Shown here piece after piece: positions 10,821-20,437 of a stretch of 64,000 nt of DNA. Position numbers and translations under genes: made by a program. The notes beneath the pieces were generated by a model. The model saw only the letters and a program-made list of their open reading frames with translations. It searched no databases and had not been told where the DNA came from. Numbering within the stretch: position 1 is the first letter of the stretch; the number at the start of each line of letters is the position of its first letter. The stretch comes from Adiantum capillus-veneris (lineage: Eukaryota > Streptophyta > Polypodiopsida > Polypodiales > Pteridaceae): NCBI GenBank assembly GCA_014529385.2, contig CM043965.1, positions 17,125,912 to 17,189,911 of the forward strand, given 5' to 3'.

Positions 10821-11156
10821 GAAATTGCAGGCCACAAGATGTATAGCTTTATGGATAGCTATAATCAGCTACATATTGCTCCTGAAGACCGGAGTAAAAC
10901 TACTTTTATTACTGAATGGGGAGTATTTATGTATCTGGTTATGCCGTTTGGTCTATGCAATGATCCAATAACCTTCCAAAGATGTATGATGGAAATATTC
11001 AGTGAATTTCTCCACCGATTTCTCACCATATTTATGGACGGCTTCACTATCTATTCAACTGAGGAGAAGCATTTGCTCTTTTTGAAAATGGTTTTCCAAC
11101 ACTACAAGGAAAAGCGAATCTGTCTAAACCCATTTAAATCTGTTTTCTTGGTCTAG
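10821..11156 (+). pseudogene. Gy-C reverse transcriptase, C-terminal half
   Basis: This continues the RT frame broken at 8023: DSYNQLHIAPEDRSKTTF, then VMPFGLCNDPITFQR and the catalytic-loop equivalent FMDGF. The usual box is (Y/F)-x-D-D, so the second aspartate is a glycine here. The frame ends at TAG 11154-11156. With the N-terminal half it would make a near full-length RT palm. The active-site change and the Cop-D insertion both make it inactive. Confidence 0.85.
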
Positions 11157-11455
11157 AAAGGACAAGCTATTTCATTTTTATGTGGATCATCAGGCATTAT
11201 TATTCTTGATTAACAAAGTCATTATTCAAGGAAGACCGATAAGATGGATGATGGAGTTTGAATTCCGAATATTTCATAAGCCTAGTAAAACCCATTGTGG
11301 TATTGATTTCGTATCTAGGAGTACTGATGGCTACTCCAAAATATCCTTGAGAGATGAGCCAGTGGATGCAAAGTTGTTTCAAGTAACAGCTGAGAAAAAC
11401 AATGATCTAGAATGATATGATGTATATCAGTTCCTTTCTAAAGAAGGATTCCTAG
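11157..11455 (+). pseudogene. Gy-C gypsy RNase H, C-terminal remnant
   Basis: YVDHQALLFLINKVIIQGRP then RIFHKPSKTHCGIDFVSRST is the typical C-terminal part of a gypsy RNase H domain. Its N-terminal half is missing, so a deletion joins it to the RT stop. The frame closes at 11413-11415, but the translation beyond (YDVYQFLSKEGF) still looks like the same protein to about 11455, where homology ends. No integrase follows. Confidence 0.75.
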
Positions 11456-11620
11456 AACCCTCGACTCAGAAGCAGAACCCTTGAGTCGCAGGGATTTCAA
11501 AATGACGTGATCACACTATAATTTCAGGTTAATAACAATAGAAATGCAAAATAACAAATATTATGCTAATTGACATTCATCTTTTTTGACCTGCAAGGAG
11601 ACTTGGAGACCGGCTAAAGG

Positions 11621-11700
11621 CCCGCCGGGCTAAGTAGTTAGCCCGCTGGGCCCGCCGTGGCTATATAAAGACGACGCCCGTGCTTGTCTTTTTCACAAGA
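11621..11700 (+). promoter_or_regulatory. Promoter of the kinase pseudogene
   Basis: TATATAAA at 11662-11669 lies under a GC-rich block. Just upstream a perfect inverted repeat GGGCTAA-GTAG-TTAGCCC (11627-11644) could be a dyad binding site. Transcription would start near 11695, giving a short non-coding first exon ending at about 11769. Confidence 0.5.
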
Positions 11701-11769
11701 GAGGTACATTGAAAAGTCTTCTTCACCAAACTTTCTGGCAGCTTTCCACATTCTCAAAGCAGTGTAGCG

Positions 11770-12905
11770 GTAATTTTTTAATCCCTTCCTTATTTTATTG
11801 ATGTTTTTTTGAGTTTTTTGCGTTAAAACTCAAAGGTATAAAATTTCTTTTATCAAATCATTGTACGTGGATGCACTGGCATATGGTTGCAATTGCGGCT
11901 AGGTGTGTCATTGCAAAAGCATACGATGATTATGTTTTATATTGCTCCCAGTCATTCATGCTTCGGCACATGGTTGCAATTGCGACTAGGTGTGTTGCTG
12001 CTAGATTGACGGTAGCATCTATTTGAAAGAAGTCACCGTGCGTGGATGCACTGGCACATGGTTACAATTGCGGCTACGTGTGTCATTGCAAAAGCGTAGG
12101 GTGACTATGTTTTATGTTGCTCCCAGTCAATCATGCTTCGGCACATGGTTGCAAATGCGACTAGGTGTGTTGCTGCTAGAATGACAGGAGCATCTGTTAG
12201 AAAGAACTCACCATGCGTGGATGCACTGGCACATGGTTGCAATTGCGGCTAGGTGTGTCATTGCAAAAACGCAAGATGACTATGTTTTATGTTGCTTCCC
12301 GTCATTCATGCTTCGGCACATGGTTGCAATTGTGACTAGGTGTGTTGCTGCTAGAATGACGGTAGCATCTAATGCATGAATGTGTGCTCAAATAATTTCA
12401 TAATGTTTCATAGGCTTGAATATTGAAAGAAGACATCGTGCGTGGATGCACTGGCACATGGTTGCAATTGTGACTAGGTGTGTCATTGCAAAAGCGTAGG
12501 ATCACTATGTTTTATGTTGCTCCTAGTCATTCATGCTTCGGCACATGGTTGCAATTGCGACTAGGTGTGTTGCTGCTAGATTGACGGTAGCTTCTGTTTG
12601 AAAGAAGTCACCGTGCGTGGATGCACTGGCACATGGTTGCAATTGCGGCTAGGTGTGTCATTGCAAAAGCGTAGGGTGACTATGTTTTATGTTGCTCCCA
12701 GTCATTCATGCTTCGGCACATGGTTGCAATTGCGACTAGGTGTGTTGCTGCTAGAATGACAGGAGCATCTGTTTGTAAGTTGTTGTATGGTGAGGCATAC
12801 TGCACTTTTTCTATACTGCACTGTTTTTTTCACGTAGAAAAGATCCAAATGGAGTGGCACATAGTTATATTTCACAATGTGTTGTTTGCAATAATACCAT
12901 TGCAG
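11770..12905 (+). other. Candidate leader intron of the kinase pseudogene
   Basis: The donor GTAATTTTTT at 11770 and acceptor CCATTGCAG ending at 12905 enclose 1.1 kb with no open frame. The acceptor is 5 bases before the ATG at 12911. The arrangement (TATA, short exon, repeat-filled intron, coding exon) is inferred from sequence signals only. Confidence 0.45.
11877..12776 (+). repeat. Five-copy tandem repeat, about 165-225 bp unit
   Basis: GTGGATGCACTGGC starts at 11877, 12042, 12217, 12442 and 12617. Each unit contains two related half-units built on CACATGGTTGCAATTGCG followed by ACTAGGTGTGT or GCTAGGTGTGT. The fourth interval is longer because of an extra 50-bp segment (about 12370-12425). 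Confidence 0.9.
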
Positions 12906-12910
12906 GCAAA

Positions 12911-14336
12911 ATGGATCCTTCTGCTACTTCAGTGATAGAGTTCAAAAAGAAAATTAGACAATTGTTGATTACAATCGTCAGTGCACTAGATCCCGACGAT
13001 ATAGCGTAGATTGTTGCAGATGAGTCTAGATTGCAATCATTATACAGTGAGATTGCACGCAAAATTTTTTTGTTATATCCAGACAAAACAACCGAATCAA
13101 TAATCTCATTACTGAGTAGTTGGGTGGGCAATTTGCCCAAGGCGGCCTCTGATTTGAAAGAGGAATGCCCTCAAGAAGTAGACAAGGGTAAGCTAGAGCA
13201 TTGGAACGCGAGATGGAGAGCTGAAAAGGAGAGGTCAAGGCGAGCATCCCACATAGACACACAGTTTGGCCTAAGCAAGAAAATGTGAATGGCTATCACG
13301 AGAGTTATGGGGAGCAGCCAAGTTGGAGAACCGTTTATTGAGGAGGCTACCATTGAGGGAACATCGGGTGCTATTGCTTCTACCAGTCACCTGGAGAGCA
13401 GTATATACAATTCTGAATGTAGTATGACTTTGGGCATTCCAAATAAGTCCATTAAGAAGATCAAGAAACTTGGGTCAGGGGCTTATGGCACAGGGTGGCA
13501 AGTTCAAATCAAAGGGATCAGTTTCCTTCCTGCAACGAATACTTATTGTGCCAAGGAGTTCAAAGGACAGGCCAAGCATCAGTGGAAAATCTTTGCATCA
13601 GAAAGTGGAGTAGATCTCAACCATAGAGGGATTGTGAGGAGTATTTCCCACTCTGTAACGTTGCCATGGTTTCTGATATTCCCCTACTTCAATGGGGGGA
13701 CTTTAGGTGATCTTATGGAGACAGTGCCCCTTCCACATGGCTCTTTCACGACGCTTGTAGCGCATCAAGATGGGAAAGGAAAGATCCCTGAAGAATTTAA
13801 ATGGGAGGAGCCCTCTGAAGACAAGAAAAAATGTATCAAGAGCCTGTGCAATCATGCTCCCTCATTGATCCATGCCTTGGTGAAGTCATTGCGATTCGCA
13901 CATGACGAGGGAGTGATCCACAATGATCTCCATCCATGGAACATCATGTTGGACCAAGGATCTCACTCCCCGTATTGGAATAATTGATTGGGGATTGGCT
14001 CTGCATGTTGGCTTAGAGACACAAAAGACCAACAATACCGATGAAAACTGGCAAAATCTTCATCCTTGGCGAGCTTCTGAGTTACTAGATGGCAAGAATT
14101 TATGCCCATAGACCAAGGCCACAGATGTGTACACCATAGGATGGGTGATATGGCAATTTTGTAAGTTTTGTGGAGAGTTCTCTGACTACTACAACACAGA
14201 TTGGTTCAAACATAAGGTTTCAGTGGAGGTACAAGCCATATCTAGGATTGTTGTGGAAGGTTGGGTGAGGAAGAAATCCACAGACAGAAAGACCTTGGCA
14301 CTTTTGGACGAAGAATTAGAAAGATTTGAAGCCTAG
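12911..14336 (+). pseudogene. Atypical protein-kinase gene, broken
   Basis: One frame from ATG 12911 encodes an unrecognised helical N-terminal region (about 125 codons), then a kinase domain. It has glycine loop LGSGAYGTGWQVQ, lysine segment YCAKEFK, catalytic loop HNDLHPWNIML, metal segment IIDWGLA, activation end HPWRASELL and the F-helix segment DVYTIGWVIWQF. The catalytic D and N and the metal-binding D are kept, but HRD is HND and DFG is DWG. Lesions: TAG 13007-13009, TGA 13286-13288, a frameshift near 13960-13975, and TAG 14109-14111. Reading continues between lesions, so decay is recent. It would phosphorylate unknown targets in the cytosol; no signal peptide or membrane segment is seen. 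Confidence 0.75.
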
Positions 14337-14600
14337 CTAGAACGATGCTTACGCCCTCCCTCTGAAATGAGTGTAGCCTTTTTTTGATGGATATATGATG
14401 TACTTTATTAAGAAGGGTTTTCTGAGACTTGTGACTTATAAAAGCACTTTTAAAAATTGGGTTTTATGCGCAATGGATGATGTATGAGTAATAAAAACAC
14501 TTTAATATATCAATAGACAACAAATTTTCTATGAGTTTTGTTTTTTCTCTTAAGTTTCAAGCAATAAGCCACGTGGAGTCACTGATTGTCATTCATTGAT
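14337..14600 (+). other. 3' flank of kinase pseudogene
   Basis: No gene is seen. AATAAAAA near 14490 could be a polyadenylation signal. The sequence is AT-rich. Confidence 0.4.
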
Positions 14601-14602
14601 TT

Positions 14603-14752
14603 AAAAAATGGTGGTTACTCCTATATCAATTGATTGTCGTAAGATGGTGGTTATTCTAATATCAATTGATTGACGTAAAATGGTGGTTAAATTATAGCAA
14701 TTGATTGTCGTAAAATGGTGGTTACTCTTATAGAAATTGATTATCATTAAGT
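14603..14752 (+). repeat. Four-copy 35-36-bp tandem repeat upstream of the RING ORF
   Basis: ATGGTGGTT starts at 14608, 14644, 14680 and 14715, each followed by CAATTGATTG or a close variant. The array ends about 40 bases before the RING start codon. Confidence 0.85.
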
Positions 14753-14790
14753 TTGTATGCCGTAACTGAAGTATAGTGTTTAATCAGGAT

Positions 14791-15747
14791 ATGGATAATG
14801 ATAATCAAAGGGCTAAGCGCGCTTTTGAGCGTCTCAGATCCATGTGTCAAGGCGGTGGAGTGAACGACACCGCTCGAATTGCTGCTCGTTGCTCCCAGTG
14901 GGCCAACCCGGTGGGTACACAATGGAAAGAGGTGAACACTAGGATTGACCGAGAAATGGTGAAATCCATATGGCTAGGCATTGCAGATGACAACATCAAG
15001 AAAGGCCGACTTAAGCTATCACAATGCATTAATGTAGACATACGAGACAATGGAGAGAACATATATCTCGATGTTATGGGTCATCCTATGCATCATATGG
15101 ATTGTCCATTGTGGTTTGCCAAGATGTTATACATGTATTATGTCTTGGGTGAAGCAGTGGACTTTAGCTCAAGGACACCTCACATGACGGTTGAGGACAT
15201 TCGCAGTATTTCAATCACCGTCACACGGCAAGAGATGTCATTGGCACTAGAAGGTGCATCAATGGAAGTGCATCAAGTTAAGGAGGAGCTTCAAACTCAA
15301 CTCAGGAAAGCATCACAAGCTACACAAGGCTCTCATGCAGAAGAAACCCTAAATAGAGACTTGCAAAGGGAGGTGAAGGTGCTATCTCGCCACGTAAAAG
15401 AGTTAGAGGCGACTATAAAAAAACAAAATGCTGCCACATTGATTGAGCACCCAACATCTATTGAGGCCCCTCCAGCTTCTGGTGAGCACGGTGGTCCTTG
15501 CCCCATATGTAGATCATTCTTTCATGAGTGGTGTGGTCACTTCAGCTTGTCATGCGGACATATGTATCATATATCATGCTTGATGCAAAGCATGATGAAT
15601 AACTTTCATTGTGCTATATGTGAGTTTGAGATATCCAAAAAGCTATATGCAATGTTTAAAATGTCCGAAGACTATAATAAGCTTAAATGTCAGCGTGAAC
15701 AGGAGAATGAAGATATTCTCACAAATATTTCACTATCACTTGGATAG
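14791..15747 (+). CDS. RING-type zinc finger protein, 318 codons, intact
   Basis: The first ATG of the open frame is at 14791 (MDNDNQRAKRAFERL). Residues 1-140 are an unrecognised region with MCQGGGVNDTARIAARCSQW and an FAKMLYMYYVLGEA helix. Residues about 150-220 form a probable coiled coil (EVHQVKEELQTQL, EVKVLSRHVKELE). Then comes a RING-like finger: CPIC, SCGHMYHISC, CAIC, with C-x2-C, C-x-H-x2-H-x2-C and C-x2-C spacing. RING proteins usually act as ubiquitin ligases; the substrate is unknown. It lies 450 bp downstream of the kinase pseudogene on the same strand. It has no lesions, unlike everything around it. It could be a host gene fragment or cargo of a transposon. Confidence 0.75.
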   Translation: MDNDNQRAKRAFERLRSMCQGGGVNDTARIAARCSQWANPVGTQWKEVNTRIDREMVKSIWLGIADDNIKKGRLKLSQCINVDIRDNGENIYLDVMGHPMHHMDCPLWFAKMLYMYYVLGEAVDFSSRTPHMTVEDIRSISITVTRQEMSLALEGASMEVHQVKEELQTQLRKASQATQGSHAEETLNRDLQREVKVLSRHVKELEATIKKQNAATLIEHPTSIEAPPASGEHGGPCPICRSFFHEWCGHFSLSCGHMYHISCLMQSMMNNFHCAICEFEISKKLYAMFKMSEDYNKLKCQREQENEDILTNISLSLG

Positions 15748-16034
15748 TTTTTGTAACATTTGATAACATTGACTCGTTGTCTTGCGAGAATTTATTAGTG
15801 AATTGTGAATTGTCTTCTGTTCAGCTTCAATTATGATATGTGATAATGCAACGATTTGTTAGGGCTTTGTATATTATGAAGCTTTAATAGTGATTTGTGG
15901 TCTTGTAAAGGTTTTTAAGGGCTTCGTTTATTATTAAGCAAATGTCTAAACCTTAAACTAAATATAAAAAAAAGCTTATAAGATAAAAAGTTTCTGAACT
16001 TAAGCAGAAGTCACTCAATGGATTCGATAATCTA
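15748..16034. other. Spacer, no gene seen
   Basis: AT-rich sequence between the RING stop and the convergent hAT fragment. I see no repeat, promoter or terminal inverted repeat. Confidence 0.5.
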
Positions 16035-16720
16035 TTAATTAAACCACCGTCGCTTGCTGCGACGGGTCAAAGTTGGTTCAATTTCCAAATTCTCTTCAAT
16101 CTCTTCTAAAGTACATGTAGTTTCTACTTCATGAGAATCCCCTTGCAGCTCACTGTCTTCGTCCACCTCATCATTGGTTACATCATAAGTCCAGCGTTGC
16201 ATCTCCTCTTTGTAGTTCTCAGCTTGCACTCTTGCCAATAGCCGATGGTTGCAGTACATATACACCAATTTTTCAGCTCTTGAATTTAGAAGGCGGTTTC
16301 TGATGGTAGAATGTACATATTTATATGTACTCCAGTTTCTCTCAGAACTTGAATTGGATGCACATTGGGCTAGGATTCTAACAGCTAGGCGTTTAAGGGT
16401 GGGTGCACTACCACCATTCATCATCCACCACTTCCACGCTGGTTGCTCCATGGCAAGTTTCTGCACAAATTTTGTACCAAACTTACCCTCTTTGAGTTTA
16501 AACTTTGTAAGATCAGTAACAGCTGATGCATGCTCATCAGGATCTTTGAGTTTAATCTTCGTAAGATCAGTAACACCACTCTGTGTCCTCCCTCTTGTAC
16601 CAATCTTGCAATACCAAGTTCAAGCTGTGTGTACTGCAACCAGCACTATATAGGTGAGAGAAGTGACTTTCAAGTATTCTACCTGCAGCCCTGCAATTTT
16701 TGGCAATGATGGATGCCTTA
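16035..16720 (-). pseudogene. hAT transposase, C-terminal fragment
   Basis: On the minus strand, frame 16466-16035 encodes LKRLAVRILAQCASNSSSER and NWSTYKYVHSTIRNRLLN, the hAT dimerisation domain with its S-S-E-R-x-(W/F)-S hallmark, then an acidic tail. Upstream, frames at 16639 and 16720 give CRAAGRILESHFSHLYSAGC and STHSLNLVLQDW, matching the histidine/cysteine region in the middle of plant hAT transposases. The N-terminal BED finger and catalytic centre are absent and several frameshifts are present. It converges on the RING ORF. No hAT terminal repeats were found. Confidence 0.85.
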
Positions 16721-18106
16721 GCTTCCACTAATGAAGTGAATAAGCTAAAAGAAGAATTGGGAAACAAACAACAAAAAGTCCAAAAATTGAATTGAAATAT
16801 AGCGGAAAATCTTTGTGGCATAGTATTACCGAAAACCAATCAACCCATACAATTCAGACACTAGAAGTGAAGTTGTCAAAGCTTGAAACAAAGAAGAGGC
16901 AATTAATTAAAGACAAGGCTGACAGATTTGAGACTATGTTGAGAATAAAGGGGGTTGATTTCAATGTGGTGTTGACTAGCCACACTGCATTGAAAGCCTC
17001 TTTAACAGAGAGACATATACATAATAACTTGGCTGGCATTTTGAATCTAGAAGGCAATGACACTCTGAATATGGATAATCTAAAGGCACTTATAGAGAGC
17101 ATACAGAGTGATTTGCAAGATAAGATTTTGAATATAGTAGTGCTTTAGAAAATCAAGCTATCCTGGACTATATTGATAAGCAGAATGACCCTGTTGAGGA
17201 TTCTGAGAAAGCAAAAGAGAAGGATGAAGAAGGGGAGGACGAACCAACGAACAAACCTGATGATGATAATGACTTTCCCACCTTCAGGCTCGATTCACAA
17301 GCTCTCCTATATGCATGTTCTGCTAAGGAAGCTGAACCGCCCATATTTTTTTTAGCTCTGTATCCTCAGCATCCACAACTAGTGGATTGGCTCACATACT
17401 TTAATATCACTAATGAACTTCAGGACTGGTATGAGCGAGCCACTATAGAATGGAAAACCTGGCAAACATTGGTCAATGATGCTCTCAAACTAAATGATGT
17501 CATGGAACTGCAGGGAGAAATGCAGAGGGTCAGTCTCTGTAAGGGAAAATGGAAGATCCAGCTGCGTGGTCTCACAAAGATCACAAATCAATTGCTTCAA
17601 CTGACTATGGAGTCCTCTAATATCCCTAAAAAGGTTATCACGGCTAAACTAGGGTTGAGACCACAGTATAGAGAAATGACTGAGATTATCTTTGATGTAA
17701 GGATTAAAACAAATCAACCTCTTTCACAAGGATGGATCCACACAGCCTCGCATTGTCATAAATTGGTCAGAATCCATCTGACAAAGGGTCGACACACTCT
17801 GTATGATCCCGACACCAAAAATTACAATCCTCTCAGCCCTTATGAATTTGAGATGTCCACTGAAAGGCGGGATTAACTTGAGCAAGAGGCCATTTATAGA
17901 GTTATCCAAAAATACAATGCTCGCATTTGGACTTCTGAGGCACCAACATAGAAGAAGAGAAAAAGGAAGCGGGTTCAATGGAAGGATACTAAGTAGTTCC
18001 ATCTCAAAATAAAACGGTGGATTTTCCCAGTGAGGCACTGGAATTTCTTTGGCTGGGCACCCTTGGAATTACAACTATAGGGGTGTCAAGAACTCAACAA
18101 GCATGA
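16704..18106 (+). pseudogene. ORF-X: coiled-coil protein in the 3' extra-ORF position of Gy-C
   Basis: I do not recognise this protein. From 16704 it begins MMDALASTNEVNKLKEE and continues, after a stop and frame change near 16790, as frame 16792-17148 (LEVKLSKLETKKRQLIKDKA, strongly coiled coil). A frame open from about 17150 through 17876 adds an acidic linker (DEEGEDEPTNKPDDDNDF) and a conserved-looking domain (VDWLTYFNITNELQDWYER; WIHTASHCHKLVRIHLTKGR). Past TAA 17874 the same frame still gives KKRKRKRVQW, a possible nuclear localisation signal. It sits between the pol remnants and the purine tract/3' LTR, where some gypsy lineages carry an extra (often env-like) ORF. No clear signal peptide is visible. 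Confidence 0.5.
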
Positions 18107-18360
18107 AGTATGGTATAAAGCTAGCAATACTGAAAGAGTATTTCCATGAGGAACATCGGCCATACCATGAGGGACATCGACCAAACTAGCAACCAGAAGG
18201 GTTTAGGGTTTAAGCCAACTAGAATTTCGGATGGTTTCCTCAACAATCAATCAGAATCAGGAGTGGATTTTTTTTCAGAAATTTTGGAGTTATACCAAAA
18301 TTCAGTAAAGGAGTGAAGGATGTAGAAGGCGAGGACACTCTCAGCAGGCAGGATCTATCC

Positions 18361-18376
18361 CTTAGAAGGCCGAAAG
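18361..18376 (+). promoter_or_regulatory. Polypurine tract before the 3' Gy-C-type LTR
   Basis: AGAAGGCCGAAAG lies immediately before the LTR start TGGATCAG. Confidence 0.5.
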
Positions 18377-18793
18377 TGGATCAGTCACACCAGCAGTAAT
18401 TACCACAGGTAGTTACTACAGTAACTCCTGGGAGCTATAAATAGGACCCACTACATTGTAATCGGGCTCCTTGGTTCTTAGTTTAATTGCTTGCCTTTTG
18501 GATTTAGCTCTCTAAGCATTCTCGAGTTACGATCTCTTCGCCTCTAGCTTCACTCTACAATCATTATTTCTATAATCATTTGAGCTTAAACCCATTACAC
18601 ACTGTATTCACTATTTTTGAGCTATTAATTTGAATCTGCAAATACTTTTCTAGTTTTCTAGTATGTCTCTCATCTCAGTATTTCAGTCCAGTCAGTTCTC
18701 TTTCCAGTTTCACTAACTGAACCGACGACATAGCCGGTATCTTTAGATTCTAACACTAGAATCAGCCATCTGAAGAGATCAGCTCCAATTCCA
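18377..18793 (+). repeat. Gy-C-type 3' LTR
   Basis: This 417-bp copy matches 4072-4520, with a deletion of about 30 bp and many substitutions. It ends CAATTCCA. The right flank TGAGT does not match the left-flank CGTAG of the 5' copy. Confidence 0.85.
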
Positions 18794-19560
18794 TGAGTGG
18801 TCTCCACTTCATCTTCATCATCCAAGAAGCAAACGTGTTTTACTCCTCCCATAGACTTGTAGCATCCACCAATAGTTTGATCACCTTGCTCACCATAGAC
18901 CTGTACTCCTTGTGCATTTAAAGTCTCTTGTTCACCCTATAAATGGATAGATTCAATAAGAGACTGTAGCTTCCTCTTTATGATATCAATTATTTGTTCA
19001 TGAAACTCCCTCTTTGCTATTCCAAGGACCTCACCCAAGGTAAATTCCACCTTACTGTTCAAAATTTTGTCTTCCAAAACCTTTTTGAGATCAGTTGCTC
19101 CCTCTATATCAGATCGGAGTTTGTAGGCCAGATCCATTGCTTGAGCTTTTGTTGCATCCTTATTTTTTTCTTTAGAGTCTTCTTGCATAGGAACTTCAGG
19201 GACATGCATCTATTGCGGGGAAGGTGATTTAGGAGGAACTGTGTCATTTCTGCCTCCACTCCTCGTTGCCCGTGTTGATAGCCCTTCATCCCCATTCTCA
19301 CGCCTACATTTCTCTTTGACAATGGCCTCATTGGCCATAGCTCTATAGCGCATGGCCATAGCTCTCCAATACCATTAGATTCCTCTTCTCCAACCTTGAC
19401 TGCTGCTTTTTTCTTAATAGGATCCACCTTCAACCCATAGGTGGCAATGTTTGCATTCACTGAGAAAACATCTGCAGGGTCGTTCCAACCTGTTTCTAGC
19501 CGAATTGGAATGGATGTATGTTGATTTTCTATCATGATAGTATTGAACTTGAGAATGACG
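18794..19560 (-). pseudogene. Gy-E: gypsy gag/protease-junction fragment
   Basis: Minus-strand frames 19535-19104 and 19209-18937 overlap. The second reads AMDLAYKLRSDIEGATDLKK then VEFTLGEVLGIAKREFHEQI, resembling the segment before the protease in some gypsy polyproteins (a (S/T)-L-x-E-V-L-x-(I/V) block). Translation toward 18794 gives GGCYKSMGGVKHVCFLDDE. The Gy-C-type LTR at 18793 cuts it on the left. Family placement is tentative. Confidence 0.45.
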
Positions 19561-19985
19561 AGAATGGATTATTGAATCATGAGTGTGACCAATGATATCC
19601 TGATTCATCAGGGTATGACATATACTGCTTATTCTAGTGGTCTAGGACACTAGAATAGGTAGTATGTAAATGACGGCAGGAATAACCAACGTGTCTAATT
19701 TTATGGAATTTTTTCTTTTACTATTTGATACATATTTGTAATCATTGTTTTTGACAAGTGTTGTTTGCAATTTTTTATCTTCGCAGCTAAGGACAGTTGC
19801 TTTCCAAAGGAGAGGTATGTTATAGAATTGATATTTTATTATCTAGTGCAGGTGACATGTAGAAAAGGCTAATGGTTATGCAAAAGGATATTATCTTTAT
19901 GGGCATTTTATTATTTGAATGCTCTTTATGAGCTAAAGCCATTTAAGTTAGTCCGGCCAATGTGTATTCATTTTTTAGCATTGAA
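19561..19985. other. Boundary region, no gene seen
   Basis: No recognised coding sequence. It probably holds the upstream half of the Cop-F LTR, whose left end I cannot place. Confidence 0.4.
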
Positions 19986-20413
19986 GAATCTATAAATAAA
20001 TACGTGCAAGAGGGAAATGCTCACTCTTGCACGGGGGGAGATCGCACCCAGCGCCTGTGTCCATTCTTCTCCCTCTCCTCTCTCTCTCTTGCTGTGCCGG
20101 TGTAGCACTCCACTCTAGGAGGCACATCTGCACGTGCTCTTCTTCTCCCTCTCTCGCTCAATGTCTCTCTATGTTGTATATGGCGTGGAATATGTGCAAG
20201 GATGGTTGTCAGGTATTCAAATTTGTCTAATTATGGGCTTGCAATATGTTGTTTTCTCTATTTTGGAGAGCCACCGCGCTTTATTCTTTGGTTATAATGT
20301 AAGAATAAGAAAGGAGAAGGTTCACTTATCCAAGATCCACCAAGCATGTGTGTTCTTTCTTCTTCTCCCCCTTTCTCTCCTTCCTTCTCTTGCATCCGGC
20401 ACACCCTTTGCCA
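19986..20413 (+). repeat. Cop-F LTR, 3' part
   Basis: TATAAATAAA at 19991 is a TATA box, followed by a CT-rich transcribed leader and an end at TTTGCCA (20413) just before a primer site. No second copy is in the window, so the LTR start is unknown. Confidence 0.6.
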
Positions 20414-20417
20414 TAAG

Positions 20418-20437
20418 TGGTATCAGAGCCCAAGAGC
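20418..20437 (+). promoter_or_regulatory. Cop-F primer binding site
   Basis: TGGTATCAGAGCCCAAGAGC begins four bases after the LTR end. The first 12 bases equal the Cop-D primer site. Confidence 0.85.

Noticed and set aside
11877-12776. CRISPR-like or centromeric satellite array
   Set aside because: Only five imperfect units of uneven length with no spacer pattern, in a plant transposon context.
16567-16839. Minus-strand frame to 16839 as hAT N-terminal sequence
   Set aside because: Beyond about 16720 the plus strand encodes a coiled coil continuous with ORF-X, and the minus frame shows no hAT features.
20418-20437. tRNA gene fragments at primer sites
   Set aside because: Only 12-20 bases complementary to a tRNA end, no cloverleaf; position after LTRs explains them.
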